DNA of 42,837 nt from Dehalococcoidia bacterium (GCA_023271515.1 JALPXQ010000002.1:1-42837); one strand, 5' to 3'; positions 8,497-16,681 are shown, counted from the first letter of the stretch. Notes: generated by a model not told the origin, from the letters alone. Numbers and translations: made by a program.

Positions 8497-8660
8497 GGTA
8501 ACCGTTCACGGTTGTCGGTTCACAGTTCACAGTTTTTTCAATGAACTATGCAACGATTGAAGCATTTTGGATATTGATTTCAATAGAGGATCCCATGACT
8601 CTCCTTTGCCCTCTGTTTTTTCAACCGTGAACCGATAACTGTAAACCGTGAACGGTTACC
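8497..8660. repeat. Long imperfect inverted repeat of stuttering GGTTCAC words
   Basis: The perfect 17-bp outer arms are at 8497-8513 and 8644-8660 (GGTAACCGTTCACGGTT and its complement). Inside, both arms carry further variants of GGTTCAC/AGTTCAC up to about 8537 and from about 8609. The unit would fold into a long hairpin. It occupies the gene-free stretch 8448-8842, in which I see no coding sequence. Confidence 0.75.
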
Positions 8661-8842
8661 AAATCAGCTACGGTAAGATCATACAAACCTCCTCAGTATT
8701 AGTTAATTCCTTGCCTCCGCTGTCGCTAGGGCTCCTCGTTCACTCTACCCCCAGTTCCGGGGCTCCGTTGACGCCATTGATTCCGATGAAGGCTAAGTAG
8801 AACCAATACGTTATCGTTTTATGCACCGATTAAACGGGTAAA

Positions 8843-9769
8843 TCATCTCTTTAAGTGCTGTTCCAAAAAGGCGCAGGTCTTGGCCCAGGCGTCATCTATT
8901 GCAAAGGCGTTTCCAGTTTTTGTGCCGCCAGCTCTAATGAATAAGAGGGAGAACAGATTCTTGAAAGAAAGACGAAGCCCACGCCTCCTGGTGCGACGTT
9001 CCTCCATCAGAACTTCCATTGTGCCGGGAGGGATATGTCCTGCATCCTCATAACTGAGGTGCTCAAACGGAAAAGGAAAGTTGTGCTGCGAAAGTCTCTC
9101 CACGATACGCTCGCACATCATACTCGACGGCCATAGGCCATCCTTTTTGCCTGAAATCAACAGGATGGGGCCATTGATTCTCTCTACGGGAATGATTGCA
9201 CGTTCCACTGCCTCCTGGTCCTGAAGACCGCCGAGATGATTTGCTAATGCTAACAAGAAGCCATGTCGCCACATAAGCCTGAAACTAGGTCTATAAGGTA
9301 CAAAGGGCAGAGGTTGGCCGTGAAGCGTCCAAGAGGATTTTTCAACTGGCGGGCCAAAGCGCCTAAAGTTTAAGCATTGAAACACGACATCGCTTGGCAC
9401 ATAAGCGACTACGGCCGATATCTCAGGATAGGTGGCACTCACTAACAAGGCGGCTTCTCCGCCCTTGGAAGTGCCAATCAACCCTATTCGCCTCGATTCA
9501 ACTGAAGGATTGGAAGCCATCCAGTCAATCGCCTGTTTGAAATACTCCAACGGTATCTCTTCGAGCTTCGGGGGCAGTTGTTCCACTCCAAAGTAAGCCA
9601 ATGCCAACGCCGCATATCCTTGTTCCGCAAGCAGTTTGGCTGTCGTCGAGTCTTTCCCACCCTCGGAACCGCCAAGCACAATGACGCCGGGATGTTTGCC
9701 GGCGGTGCCGGGCAGACAAAAGCTGGCAACCAAGCCGTTATCTCGAATTTCCATCACACTAACTCCCAT
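8843..9769 (-). CDS. Alpha/beta hydrolase, BAAT/acyl-CoA thioesterase C-terminal type
   Basis: A 308-residue alpha/beta hydrolase. The oxyanion region reads VIVLGGSEGGKD, the nucleophile elbow GTSKGGE (serine about residue 99), the acid loop ISGKKDGLWPS and the catalytic histidine DAGHIPPG. This order and the GGSEGG motif identify the BAAT_C / acyl-CoA thioester hydrolase family, close to dienelactone hydrolases. It may cleave acyl-CoA thioesters or another ester; the substrate is unknown. GGGAGGT eight bases before the ATG at 9769 supports the start. A 95-bp near-copy of its 5' region lies upstream at 9886-9980, so a paralogue or duplicated piece once stood next to it. Confidence 0.85.
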   Translation of the reverse strand: MGVSVMEIRDNGLVASFCLPGTAGKHPGVIVLGGSEGGKDSTTAKLLAEQGYAALALAYFGVEQLPPKLEEIPLEYFKQAIDWMASNPSVESRRIGLIGTSKGGEAALLVSATYPEISAVVAYVPSDVVFQCLNFRRFGPPVEKSSWTLHGQPLPFVPYRPSFRLMWRHGFLLALANHLGGLQDQEAVERAIIPVERINGPILLISGKKDGLWPSSMMCERIVERLSQHNFPFPFEHLSYEDAGHIPPGTMEVLMEERRTRRRGLRLSFKNLFSLLFIRAGGTKTGNAFAIDDAWAKTCAFLEQHLKR

Positions 9770-9866
9770 TGGTTTCTACCTCCCTGAAAGGTTCTTGCGC
9801 TAATGGCTTCGAAAGACTGTGCCTCATGGAGGCTTCTCCTTGCCTCGAAAATAGAATCTTCATGAT

Positions 9867-10030
9867 TCGTTGGTGGACAGCAAGGTGTTCCACTCCAAAG
9901 TAAGCCAATACCAACGCCGCATATTCTTGTTCCGCAAGCAGTTTGGCTGTCGTCGAGTCTAGCCCACCCTCCGAATCGCCACCACTGGACCATAGACTTT
10001 ACGCAGGCCATTGACTTGCACAACAGACAT
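9867..10030 (-). pseudogene. Relic: ABC ATPase N-terminus joined to a hydrolase fragment
   Basis: From the ATG at 10030, with AGGAGG upstream, the first codons read MSVVQVNGLRKVYGPVV, the start of an ABC transporter ATPase. At about 9981 this stops abruptly. The next 95 bp in another frame (GDSEGGLDSTTAKLLAEQ, then AYFGVE) are a close copy of residues 31-62 of the neighbouring hydrolase. After about 9886 nothing recognisable remains. The Walker A part and the rest of both genes are missing. I read it as a deletion that fused two genes of a lost ABC/hydrolase locus. Confidence 0.65.
9886..9980 (-). repeat. 95-bp duplicate of the hydrolase gene segment at 9579-9673
   Basis: Base-by-base comparison shows equal length, no indels and six differences, about 94% identity. 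The original encodes the oxyanion-loop region of the intact hydrolase. Confidence 0.85.
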
Positions 10031-10157
10031 GACTTCACCTCCTGATTTTTTGTCCGGCGGAAATAAGCGGCCTTTCGCAGTATATGCCAGGTTGGCAAGC
10101 GCGCTGACCCAATTTGGGTGAGCACCGACGGTGCGACCGCATACGCCGCATTAAGGA

Positions 10158-10493
10158 CTAATCACCTGCCTCGGCGATCAACTTCTCCAGGGCCTGCAGA
10201 TGCGTCTCCAGGGCCTTCCGGCCATCCCGGGTCAGGCTATACCAGCTTGTCGGTTTCCGATCCCGAAACTCCTTCTTAACCACGAGGTAATCCTCGTCCT
10301 CCAACTTTCGCAGATGTGCCCCAAGGGCCCCGTCCGTTTCCTTGAGCAGAGCCTTGAGCCGGCTGAAGGTGATGGTATCGTTGCGGGCCAGGAGTACGCA
10401 GATCCCCAGCCTGGTGCGATGCTCGAGGAGTCTATTGAAGCCATTCACCCTGTCCCAGATGGGGCCGTCGGACTCACCTCGGTGACGTACCAC
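10158..10493 (-). CDS. Winged-helix transcriptional regulator
   Basis: A 111-residue single-domain winged-helix protein (PF13601-like, ArsR/MarR neighbourhood). The core is EHRTRLGICVLLARNDTITFSRLKALL, a turn and recognition helix (TDGALGAHLRKLEDEDYLV), then a wing with RKPTSWYSLTRDGRKALETHL. Proteins of this family usually repress their own operon. The GTG at 10493 has GGAGGAGGAA just upstream and overlaps the membrane-protein gene by 20 bp, so the two are translationally coupled. It probably binds the palindrome in the operon promoter at 11061-11072; that is inference. Confidence 0.85.
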   Translation of the reverse strand: MVRHRGESDGPIWDRVNGFNRLLEHRTRLGICVLLARNDTITFSRLKALLKETDGALGAHLRKLEDEDYLVVKKEFRDRKPTSWYSLTRDGRKALETHLQALEKLIAEAGD

Positions 10494-11043
10494 TCTTCCT
10501 CCTCCCTATCAGGCCGGTGCTTACCAGCGCCACCGCCACCAGAGCGCCGATGAAGGTCCAGCCATAGGCCGGGATAACGAAGAGGGCCAGGTAGCCCGCC
10601 ATCATCAGGATGCCGATCCAGAGAAGGGGCCGCTCCAGGTGAACGCCGGCCAGGAAGTAGGCCAGGCCTATGATAAGCAAGATGAGCTTGGACAGCTCTT
10701 GCCAGGCAACGGCGCCGGTCATCCCAAGGATAGACGCCAGGAAGATAACCGCCATCATCCCGAACATGTGTAGAAAGTAGCGGATTCCCAGATCTCGACG
10801 CATCTGGCCCTGCCGCTGGCTGTGGCGCCACCCCAGAAAGCAGCTCACTAAGAAGCCTAGCGGAGCAGCAATACTCCAGTACAGACCTACGTGCCGCGGA
10901 GCGAAGTCAATCAGGGAGAAGCCCACCAGGCAGATCCCTGCCCAGAGGAAACTGATTGCCGGTACGGATGGGTCTTGCTCCGATGCCCGAACCACTTCTC
11001 GAACGTAGCCAAGATCGGATTTTACCTGTTCCATGTCCGCCAT
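10474..11043 (-). CDS. Small integral membrane protein, regulator-coupled
   Basis: A 189-residue protein with a short soluble N-terminus (MADMEQVKSDLGYVREVV) and about six hydrophobic helices, grouped in pairs (for example AISFLWAGICLVGFSLIDF, FLHMFGMMAVIFLASILGM and WTFIGALVAVALVSTGLI). I do not recognise a named family. Membrane proteins of this size are commonly paired with PF13601-type winged-helix regulators. The ATG at 11043 is preceded by AGGAGG and lies 30 nt downstream of a near-perfect promoter, so longer upstream reading is not real. It is the first gene of a two-gene operon with the regulator. Confidence 0.75.
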   Translation of the reverse strand: MADMEQVKSDLGYVREVVRASEQDPSVPAISFLWAGICLVGFSLIDFAPRHVGLYWSIAAPLGFLVSCFLGWRHSQRQGQMRRDLGIRYFLHMFGMMAVIFLASILGMTGAVAWQELSKLILLIIGLAYFLAGVHLERPLLWIGILMMAGYLALFVIPAYGWTFIGALVAVALVSTGLIGRRKSGTSPR

Positions 11044-11060
11044 TCCTAGCCTCCTGTTTC

Positions 11061-11102
11061 TAGAGTACTCTAAAGTATACAGCACTGTGCAGAGTTTGTC
11101 AA
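11061..11102 (-). promoter_or_regulatory. Sigma-70 promoter with palindromic operator
   Basis: On the minus strand TTGACA (11097-11102) and TATACT (11074-11079) are separated by exactly 17 bp. A perfect 12-bp palindrome TAGAGTACTCTA (11061-11072) sits at the expected transcription start. It is a natural operator for the regulator encoded by the second gene of the operon. Confidence 0.75.
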
Positions 11103-11236
11103 GCCCCCGACTGAACCCCTTAATTCGTGGATCAGACTTCAAGTCCAGGTTATAGTATCTGGCAAAAAACACTATGGGAAAATTGTTACTGTTCACCGCA
11201 GAGAGCGTCGAGAGCGCTGAGATTCTTGATATGTAG

Positions 11237-11391
11237 GCGTTCAGCGGTCAGCAATCAGTTCTGAGTTTGGAGTTACGGGTTTAGAGTTATGAGGTCCTCG
11301 GAACTCAATACTCTGAACTCACTCGGCTGACGGCTCAAGCTGATGCTTACGTCGTTCATCCGTAAGGTGCTGAACGCTGATGGCTGAACGC
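11237..11391. repeat. Stuttering inverted repeat of CAGCGTTCAGC and GAGTT words
   Basis: Outer arms GCGTTCAGCGGTCAGC (11237-11252) and GCTGATGGCTGAACGC (11376-11391) are complementary apart from two to three bases. Between them GAGTTTGGAGTTACGGG and its opposite GAACTCAATACTCTGAACTC form a second pair. It fills the gene-free stretch from the promoter (11102) to 11446; no coding sequence is seen there. Confidence 0.7.
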
Positions 11392-11446
11392 TTACCTTGA
11401 CATTAAGATTTCTCTGTGTTCTCTGCGTGCTCGGCGGTTATCGCTA

Positions 11447-12547
11447 TCACTGAACATAAAACCGCTTTAGCAGCCATAGCAGAATAAACCCTATAACCAA
11501 TAATACCCCGATGGTCTTATTCCCCAGAAATATCTTATTGCCATCCAACATAGGAATGGGAATCAGATTGAAACCACCAATGGAAAAGTTTGTCCAGAGC
11601 CCGACTGTGCCCAGCGCTTCCAGCCACCCCCTATCTCCCCAGTGTGTTAGACCTAGAAAGCAGAAGGCCAATACCAGGCTAACCACGGGGCCTGCAACAT
11701 AAATCAAGCCCATCTCTCTGAGGTTCTTATTATAGGGCCAATCCTTTTGCTTGATATAGGTTGAGCCATAGGTCGGATAATGGACACCAACCAATAAAGA
11801 GAATGGAGCACTGAAGAGCAGTCCCAATTCGTTAGCCTTGAATACCGTCTTAAGTCCAAAGAGGCGAGCAATGAGCTTATGGGCAAGTTCATGGGCGAAT
11901 ATGCTTATGCTGACAACACCCAAGGCAAAGGGGATGGAGGTGAGTACAGGTGCGTCATATCTAAGTCCAACAATCCAGGCGACAAAACTGAAGCCGAGCC
12001 AGGCGAGAAGGAAATGCCAGCGCTCCCCGATCTCTTCCACTAACTGGCCCTCGTTGACCGTCTTTCGCACTATAAAATGTCCTGGCGCAATGAAGTAGCT
12101 AACGATCCACCATAACGAAATGATCCTCCATCCGAAAACCTTAAATTGCCTATCGAATTCAAACGGCATGAAGCCCCTATGGAAGAACATATTCCACGAT
12201 GGGGAATTGTAGCGATCGATGAGGGCATAGAGCGTTTTGCAGCCTTCCTCTTGAAAATAGGAGAGGACGGCATCCAACAGGGCTTTGCCGGCCCCCTTGC
12301 CCTGAACGTTGCGGTCAACGAATATCCAATCGACCATGCCTATCCTTTCGCCGGCAATTCTGGCAACCCGTGGAACAACGCAGCCTACAACCCTCTCCCC
12401 ATCAACAGCAGCCAGCGCATTGGCCTTGCCCCTTTTGTAAGATAAATAGGCAAAATAACGCTCCGGGGCTCCCAGTGTTTTGGCAACTTCCGAGACCGCT
12501 CTGTCGTCATCCGGCTGGATTTTTCGTATAGTGATTGCCTGGTTCAT
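11447..12547 (-). CDS. GNAT acetyltransferase fused to M50 site-2 protease
   Basis: A 366-residue two-domain protein. Residues 1-135 are a GNAT acetyltransferase: VDWIFVDRNVQGKGAGKALL holds the acetyl-CoA loop, followed by NMFFHRGFMPFEFD. Residues 142-366 are an M50-type intramembrane metalloprotease. The zinc motif HELAH is at 219-223 inside a hydrophobic helix, and the second motif NLIPIPMLDG is at 327-336, with the metal Asp at 335 and several further transmembrane segments around them. All expected protease residues are present. The domain pairing is unusual and suggests acetylation and membrane proteolysis acting on the same membrane target. The ATG at 12547 starts the acetyltransferase fold; two ATGs up to 12565 are also in frame. 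The gene stands alone, with its own promoter. Confidence 0.85.
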   Translation of the reverse strand: MNQAITIRKIQPDDDRAVSEVAKTLGAPERYFAYLSYKRGKANALAAVDGERVVGCVVPRVARIAGERIGMVDWIFVDRNVQGKGAGKALLDAVLSYFQEEGCKTLYALIDRYNSPSWNMFFHRGFMPFEFDRQFKVFGWRIISLWWIVSYFIAPGHFIVRKTVNEGQLVEEIGERWHFLLAWLGFSFVAWIVGLRYDAPVLTSIPFALGVVSISIFAHELAHKLIARLFGLKTVFKANELGLLFSAPFSLLVGVHYPTYGSTYIKQKDWPYNKNLREMGLIYVAGPVVSLVLAFCFLGLTHWGDRGWLEALGTVGLWTNFSIGGFNLIPIPMLDGNKIFLGNKTIGVLLVIGFILLWLLKRFYVQ

Positions 12548-12589
12548 TAACTTCATGAGTAGCATAGCTTGTGCAAAAGCACAATCCCT

Positions 12590-12618
12590 ACTATACTAAG
12601 TAAGAGCCAAGATCACAA
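12590..12618 (-). promoter_or_regulatory. Promoter of the GNAT-M50 gene
   Basis: TTGTGA (12613-12618) and TATAGT (12590-12595) are spaced by 17 bp on the minus strand. A small hairpin GTGC-AAAA-GCAC (12571-12582) lies in the leader. Confidence 0.55.
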
Positions 12619-12691
12619 GATCGGCACTTTGGGTGGCTAGTAATTGCCGGGGGAATTGTTAGAAAACATCCAATAGAAAGGAGTTACTCAG

Positions 12692-13840
12692 ATGAAACTG
12701 GAAGATATCAAAAAGATAGCGGTTCTGGGTGCGGGTGATATGGGGCATGGGATAGCCGAGGTTGCGCTGCTTGCCGGCTATAGGGTGGCCCTGAGGGACA
12801 TCGAGCAGCGATTTGTGGATAACGGCCTTCAGAAAATCGGGGAGAGCCTGGCAAGGCTTGCGCGGAAGAAAAGGATCACTGAAGAGGACAGGAAAGCGAT
12901 GATGGGCAAGCTTCAATCCTTTGTTGATTTGGAAGATGCGGTCAACGATGCCGATTTTATCATCGAGGCAGCTCCTGAAATAATGGATGTGAAGAAGGCA
13001 GTGTTCCAGGAAGTGGACAAATCGGCGCCGGAGCATGCCGTGCTGGCTTCAAATACCTCCACTATGAGTATAACGGAGATAGCATCAGTCACCCGCAGGC
13101 CGGAAAAGGTCGTGGGGATGCATTTCTTTAACCCTGCTGCTGTGATGAAACTTGTTGAAGTCATCAAGGGAGATCAGACGAGCGAGGAGACCATGCAGTT
13201 GACCCACGACCTGGCAACAAGAATGAACAAGCTTCCGGTCAGAGTAGAGAAGGACTCTGTCGGCTTCATTTGCAACAGGATTGGAGCGTCATGTTCAATT
13301 CTGCTCGGTGCCATAGTGGATCGGGGCATAGCCGCGCCTGAGGAAATCGATGCCAGGCTGAAGCAAATGGGGATGCCCATGGGGCCTTATGAGCTGATGG
13401 ACTATGTGGGACTGGATATCGTCTACCATAGCTTGCTCTACGTCGCCGAGAGGCTGTCCTCGGAGTATGGCCCTCCCAAATGGCTCCAGGAGAAGATCGA
13501 GGCCAGAGATCTGGGAAAAAAGACGGGGAAGGGGATCTACGACTGGTCCAGGGGAAGGCCAGCGATAGACCTGGCCAGGGCAAAGGAGGACTTTGATGCG
13601 ACCGACTTGATCGCCATACAGGTCAATGAGGCGACAAAACTGCTCGAGGAGGGGGTTGTAAAGAGTCCGAATGATATCGACAAAGCGATGATCCACGGAG
13701 GAAGAGCAGCATCCGGCCCGTTCCAGCTTGCCCGGGGAATAGGATATGACAAGCTGGCCGCCCGCTGTGAAGAGCTCGCAAGAGAGTACGGCGTAGCGGC
13801 ATTCAAACCAACGGAGACCTTGAAAAAAGGCAACATTTGA
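12692..13840 (+). CDS. 3-hydroxyacyl-CoA dehydrogenase
   Basis: A 382-residue NAD-dependent 3-hydroxyacyl-CoA dehydrogenase (PaaH/HbdA type), acting in beta-oxidation or its reverse. The Rossmann loop is GAGDMGHGIAEVAL near the N-terminus. LASNTSTMSITEIA contains the catalytic serine/asparagine region, and GMHFFNPAAVMKLVEV the catalytic histidine. DSVGFICNRI opens the first C-terminal 3HCDH domain. A second C-terminal domain (about 290-375) makes it longer than the 280-residue HbdA form. The ribosome site AAAGGAG precedes the ATG at 12692. It has no pathway neighbours here; the methylmalonyl-CoA mutase relic at 19639 is the only other acyl-CoA gene. Confidence 0.93.
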   Translation: MKLEDIKKIAVLGAGDMGHGIAEVALLAGYRVALRDIEQRFVDNGLQKIGESLARLARKKRITEEDRKAMMGKLQSFVDLEDAVNDADFIIEAAPEIMDVKKAVFQEVDKSAPEHAVLASNTSTMSITEIASVTRRPEKVVGMHFFNPAAVMKLVEVIKGDQTSEETMQLTHDLATRMNKLPVRVEKDSVGFICNRIGASCSILLGAIVDRGIAAPEEIDARLKQMGMPMGPYELMDYVGLDIVYHSLLYVAERLSSEYGPPKWLQEKIEARDLGKKTGKGIYDWSRGRPAIDLARAKEDFDATDLIAIQVNEATKLLEEGVVKSPNDIDKAMIHGGRAASGPFQLARGIGYDKLAARCEELAREYGVAAFKPTETLKKGNI

Positions 13841-13924
13841 GGATACTCGGCCTTCATGTCGAACGATCAGGTCCGGCAGAAGGCAGATTGGTGATGGGAG
13901 AGGGGCTCGTCAAAGAACCTCCCA

Positions 13925-13976
13925 GGGACACAATACCTATTCCTGAACCTCTTGGAAGAAATAGGTATTATGTCCC
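13925..13976. repeat. 17-bp-arm hairpin, REP/RAYT-like (GGGACAYAATACCTATT)
   Basis: The left arm (13925-13941) and right arm (13960-13976) are complementary with a single mismatch, separated by 18 nt. It lies between two convergent genes, so it may serve as a bidirectional terminator. The GGGACATAATACCTATT core reminds me of REP sequences mobilised by RAYT transposases; that likeness is from memory. Confidence 0.7.
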
Positions 13977-13989
13977 CAGAAATACACAT

Positions 13990-15336
13990 CTATACCTTCG
14001 GCACTTTGGAGAGGGCCTCTTCCACCTTCTCCCTGGGATACTCGTAATCGATGAGTTTGCCTGTGAGATATGCCTCGTAGGACGCCAGATCGAAGTGGCC
14101 GTGTCCGCTCAAGGCCAGGAGAATGGTCCTGGCCTCTCCAGACTCCTTACACTTCAGGGCCTCATCGATGACCACTTTGACGGCATGGGCCGGTTCCGGT
14201 GCGGGAACGATGCCCTCCGTGCGAGCGAATTGCACCGCGCTCCGGAAAACGGCCACCTGATGCTCCGCTCTGGCCTCGATCAACCCCAGTCGGTTAAGAT
14301 GGCAGATAATCGGCGCCATTCCGTGGTATCGCAGTCCGCCGGCATGGACCGGCGGGGGAACGAAGGTGTGTCCTAGAGTGAACATCTTGATCAGAGGGGT
14401 AAGCCCGGCCACATCGCCAAAGTCATATATATCGGGTCCCTTGGTCAGGGTAGGGCAGGCCTCCGGTTCAACGGCGATTATCTGAATCCTCTTCCCCTTC
14501 AACTTATCCGGTATGAAGGGGAGGATCACGCCGGCGAAGTTACTGCCACCGCCGATGCAGCCGGCGATGATATCGGGATAGACACCGGCCTTCTCCATTT
14601 GCGTCTTCACCTCAAGCCCGACCACGGTTTGGTGCATCAGCACGTGATTGAGCACGCTTCCCAGAGAATAGTAGGTGTCGTCCCGGTGCATGGCGTCTTC
14701 GACTGCCTCGCTGATGGCGATCCCCAGGCTGCCGGGCGAATCGGGGTTCTCGGACAGGATGTCGCGACCCGCCTGAGTATCCGTGCTGGGACTGGGAACG
14801 CATGTGGCCCCAAATGTCTCCATCAAGATGCGGCGATAGGGCTTCTGGTTATAGCTAACCCTCACCATGTAGACCTTGCACTCCAGGCCGATGAAGCTAC
14901 AACCTATGGCCAGGGCACTGCCCCACTGGCCGGCGCCGGTCTCGGTGGCGAGCCGTTTGACCCCATCCTGCCGGGCATAATAGGCTTGAACGACGGAGGT
15001 ATTGAGTTTGTGACTGCCGGCCGGGCTGACGCCCTCATACTTGTAGAATATCCTCGCCGGCGTGTCCAGGGCCTTCTCCAGGCGATGAGCCCGGTATAGG
15101 GGGGTCGGCCGCCACATGTGGAGGATTTGCTGCAACTCCTCGGGTATCTCGATGAAGCGCTCGGTGCTGAACTCCTGTTTAATCAGCTCTGAGGCAAACA
15201 GCGGGGGCGGCAGAATTGTGGGCTCGTGGGTGCCCGGGTGCAGTAGCGGTGGCAACGGCTGTGGCAGATCCGCCTGTACGTTGTACCAGGAAGTGGGCAT
15301 CTCTTCTTCAGATAGAGTGAACTTGGTCGTTTTCAT
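13990..15336 (-). CDS. trpB2: Tryptophan synthase beta chain, TrpB2 type
   Basis: A 448-residue PLP enzyme of the TrpB2 group (TIGR01415-like), which joins indole and serine to make tryptophan independently of TrpA contacts. The PLP lysine is in GSHKLNTSVVQAYY. TETGAGQWGSALAIG, the phosphate-binding GCIGGGSNFAG and the C-terminal LALSGHGHFDLASY follow. The N-terminal extension (about 80 residues before RPTPLYRA) distinguishes TrpB2 from TrpB1. AAGGAGGAGAA precedes the ATG at 15336. It lies about 65 bp downstream of the trpA tail in the same orientation as the Trp T-box leader and is the only intact trp gene in that unit. Indole salvage is a likely role. Confidence 0.93.
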   Translation of the reverse strand: MKTTKFTLSEEEMPTSWYNVQADLPQPLPPLLHPGTHEPTILPPPLFASELIKQEFSTERFIEIPEELQQILHMWRPTPLYRAHRLEKALDTPARIFYKYEGVSPAGSHKLNTSVVQAYYARQDGVKRLATETGAGQWGSALAIGCSFIGLECKVYMVRVSYNQKPYRRILMETFGATCVPSPSTDTQAGRDILSENPDSPGSLGIAISEAVEDAMHRDDTYYSLGSVLNHVLMHQTVVGLEVKTQMEKAGVYPDIIAGCIGGGSNFAGVILPFIPDKLKGKRIQIIAVEPEACPTLTKGPDIYDFGDVAGLTPLIKMFTLGHTFVPPPVHAGGLRYHGMAPIICHLNRLGLIEARAEHQVAVFRSAVQFARTEGIVPAPEPAHAVKVVIDEALKCKESGEARTILLALSGHGHFDLASYEAYLTGKLIDYEYPREKVEEALSKVPKV

Positions 15337-15401
15337 TTCTCCTCCTTTTGTTGATTTCGTTCGGATCTCCGGGTGTTGCAGACTGCCTCATCTATCACCT
15401 C

Positions 15402-15578
15402 CTAATTTGTTTGTACGGCTTCCCTTAATCTCCCGACAAAAGCTCGCAGTTTTGCCAGTGACGCATCCTCCTCTATCAGCTGTATAATGCGACTGCCCAC
15501 GATGATACCGTCGGCCACGCTGCTCACTCGCCTGGCCTGCTCCGGGGTCGATATCCCGAATCCCACGCACAGCGGCCG
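15402..15578 (-). pseudogene. trpA: trpA remnant, C-terminal 58 codons
   Basis: The frame ending at the TAG at 15402 reads LCVGFGISTPEQARRVSSV, then ADGIIVGSRIIQLIEED, the conserved last strands and phosphate-binding GS motif of tryptophan synthase alpha. All of TrpA before this point is missing. It abuts the C-terminus of the TrpC frame, in a different frame. In a normal trp order (C-F-B-A) the lost stretch would contain trpF, trpB and most of trpA. Confidence 0.85.
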
Positions 15579-16507
15579 GCGAGTCCTCCGCCTGATATTT
15601 TTCTCGCTGGATCGGGACTGCTGACCAGCGCTTCGCCAACCAGAATGGCGTCAACTCCGACATCTCCAAGTTTCACCACATCATCCCTGGTGTGAATGCC
15701 ACTCTCGCTCACTACTAGTCCTGGAACAAGAGGGCGCAATTCCAGCGTCGTCTCCAGGCTGACGCTGAAGTCGGCCAGGTTCCGATTGTTTATCCCGATG
15801 ATCTCTGGATCAATTGCCAACGCCTGCTCTAGCTCCTCTCGATCATGGATCTCTACGAGTGCCGTCATGCCCAGCGAGTGAGTCGTCTCCAGCAGACTCC
15901 GCAATTCCACCGGCGAAAGGATGCCGACGATGAGCAAGACCGTATCGGCACCGTGCGCCCTGGCCTCATATACCTGGTACGGGTCGAGGATGAAATCCTT
16001 GCGCGGAATCGGCAAACCGACCGCTGCTCGAACCGATTCCAGATCAGTCAGACTGCCCCAGAAATACTCGCTCTCCGTTAGCACTGAAACGGCCGCCGCA
16101 CCGGCCTCTTCATACGTGCGGGCAAAAGCAGCGGCGTCGATGTTCGGTGCGAGCAGTCCCTTTGATGGTGAGGCTCGTTTCACCTCGGCGATCAATTTGA
16201 GAAAGGAGGCTCGGAGCAGGGAGAAGGCATCCTCGCCGGGATTGAGTCTCCCTTCTACCGCCGAGACGATGTGGCTTACATGGGAGTATTTTTCAACCCC
16301 CATCAGCTCTGGCACCTTCACCGTGCCGTACCGGCAAACACGCGATATAGCCTTATGGTATGCTGCATCGACATCGTCATCCACATAGGCATTGGCGATG
16401 ATCTTCATCTTGTGTTGCACATGGTCGAAAGCGAGCATAGTATCAGCGAAGAGGAAGAAGCAATCCGGAAGATCGAGTTCATCATGGGAGCACTGCGGCA
16501 GCTCCAC
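15524..16507 (-). pseudogene. Chimeric relic: TrpE fragments fused in frame to TrpC
   Basis: This long open frame joins three pieces. First, DLPDCFFLFADTMLAFDHV and MKIIANAYVDDDVDAAYHKA match the middle of anthranilate synthase TrpE. Second, VKVPELMGVEKYSHVSHIV with VEGRLNPGEDAF is a TrpE block normally about 180 residues further on. Third, from about 16203, LIAEVKRASPSKG begins indole-3-glycerol phosphate synthase (TrpC) without its first 45 residues or so. The TrpC barrel keeps RKDFI, ALVEIHDREE, INNRNL and VSESGI, so its catalytic residues are intact up to GEALVSSPDPARKI. After that the frame runs into trpA sequence read out of frame. TrpG and TrpD are gone. It is almost certainly a deletion product, although a TrpC-active protein cannot be excluded. 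Confidence 0.82.
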
Positions 16508-16673
16508 GCTCCACGCTTTCCAGAAGGAAGGTTGGCGGCGACTGACCGAGCTTGAGGAAGACAGACACCGGCGTATCCAGATCGGCAGGGAGCTCCCGGC
16601 AGATCGGGGTCAGTCCTCCTTTCCTGGCTTTTTGCCGAAAGAGTTTTGAATCAGGGAAATATTTACCGGCCAT
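16482..16673 (-). pseudogene. trpE: trpE remnant, N-terminal domain start
   Basis: From the ATG at 16673, just after the T-box terminator, the protein reads FRQKARKGGLTPICRELPAD, LDTPVSVFLKLG and FLLESVE, the canonical N-terminus of anthranilate synthase component I. The frame then breaks near 16505 and ends at 16482. The next TrpE piece follows in another frame after a gap equivalent to about 60-80 residues. The tight position after the T-box leader shows that trpE was the first gene of the regulated operon. Confidence 0.85.
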
Positions 16674-16681
16674 CGTGCCCC

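Noticed and set aside
9754..10125. A 123-residue protein upstream of the hydrolase
   Set aside because: It reads the hydrolase-fragment copy in the wrong frame and starts before the ABC ribosome site; it is a shadow of the relic.
14599..15099. Long open frame on the plus strand inside trpB2
   Set aside because: It is the antisense of a well-conserved gene, has no family resemblance and no ribosome site; GC-rich codon use creates such shadows.
15323..15391. Small frame starting MRQSATPGDPNE before trpB2
   Set aside because: It has a ribosome-site-like AGGAGG upstream but overlaps the trpB2 start out of frame and matches nothing I recognise; probably chance.
15388..15669. A 93-residue frame on the minus strand covering the trpC/trpA junction
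   Set aside because: It is neither the TrpC nor the TrpA frame; the real homology lies in the two neighbouring frames.
15524..16507. A novel TrpE-TrpC bifunctional enzyme
   Set aside because: The TrpE pieces lack most of the catalytic chorismate domain, TrpC lacks its first helix, and the tail is out of frame; a deletion relic explains it better.
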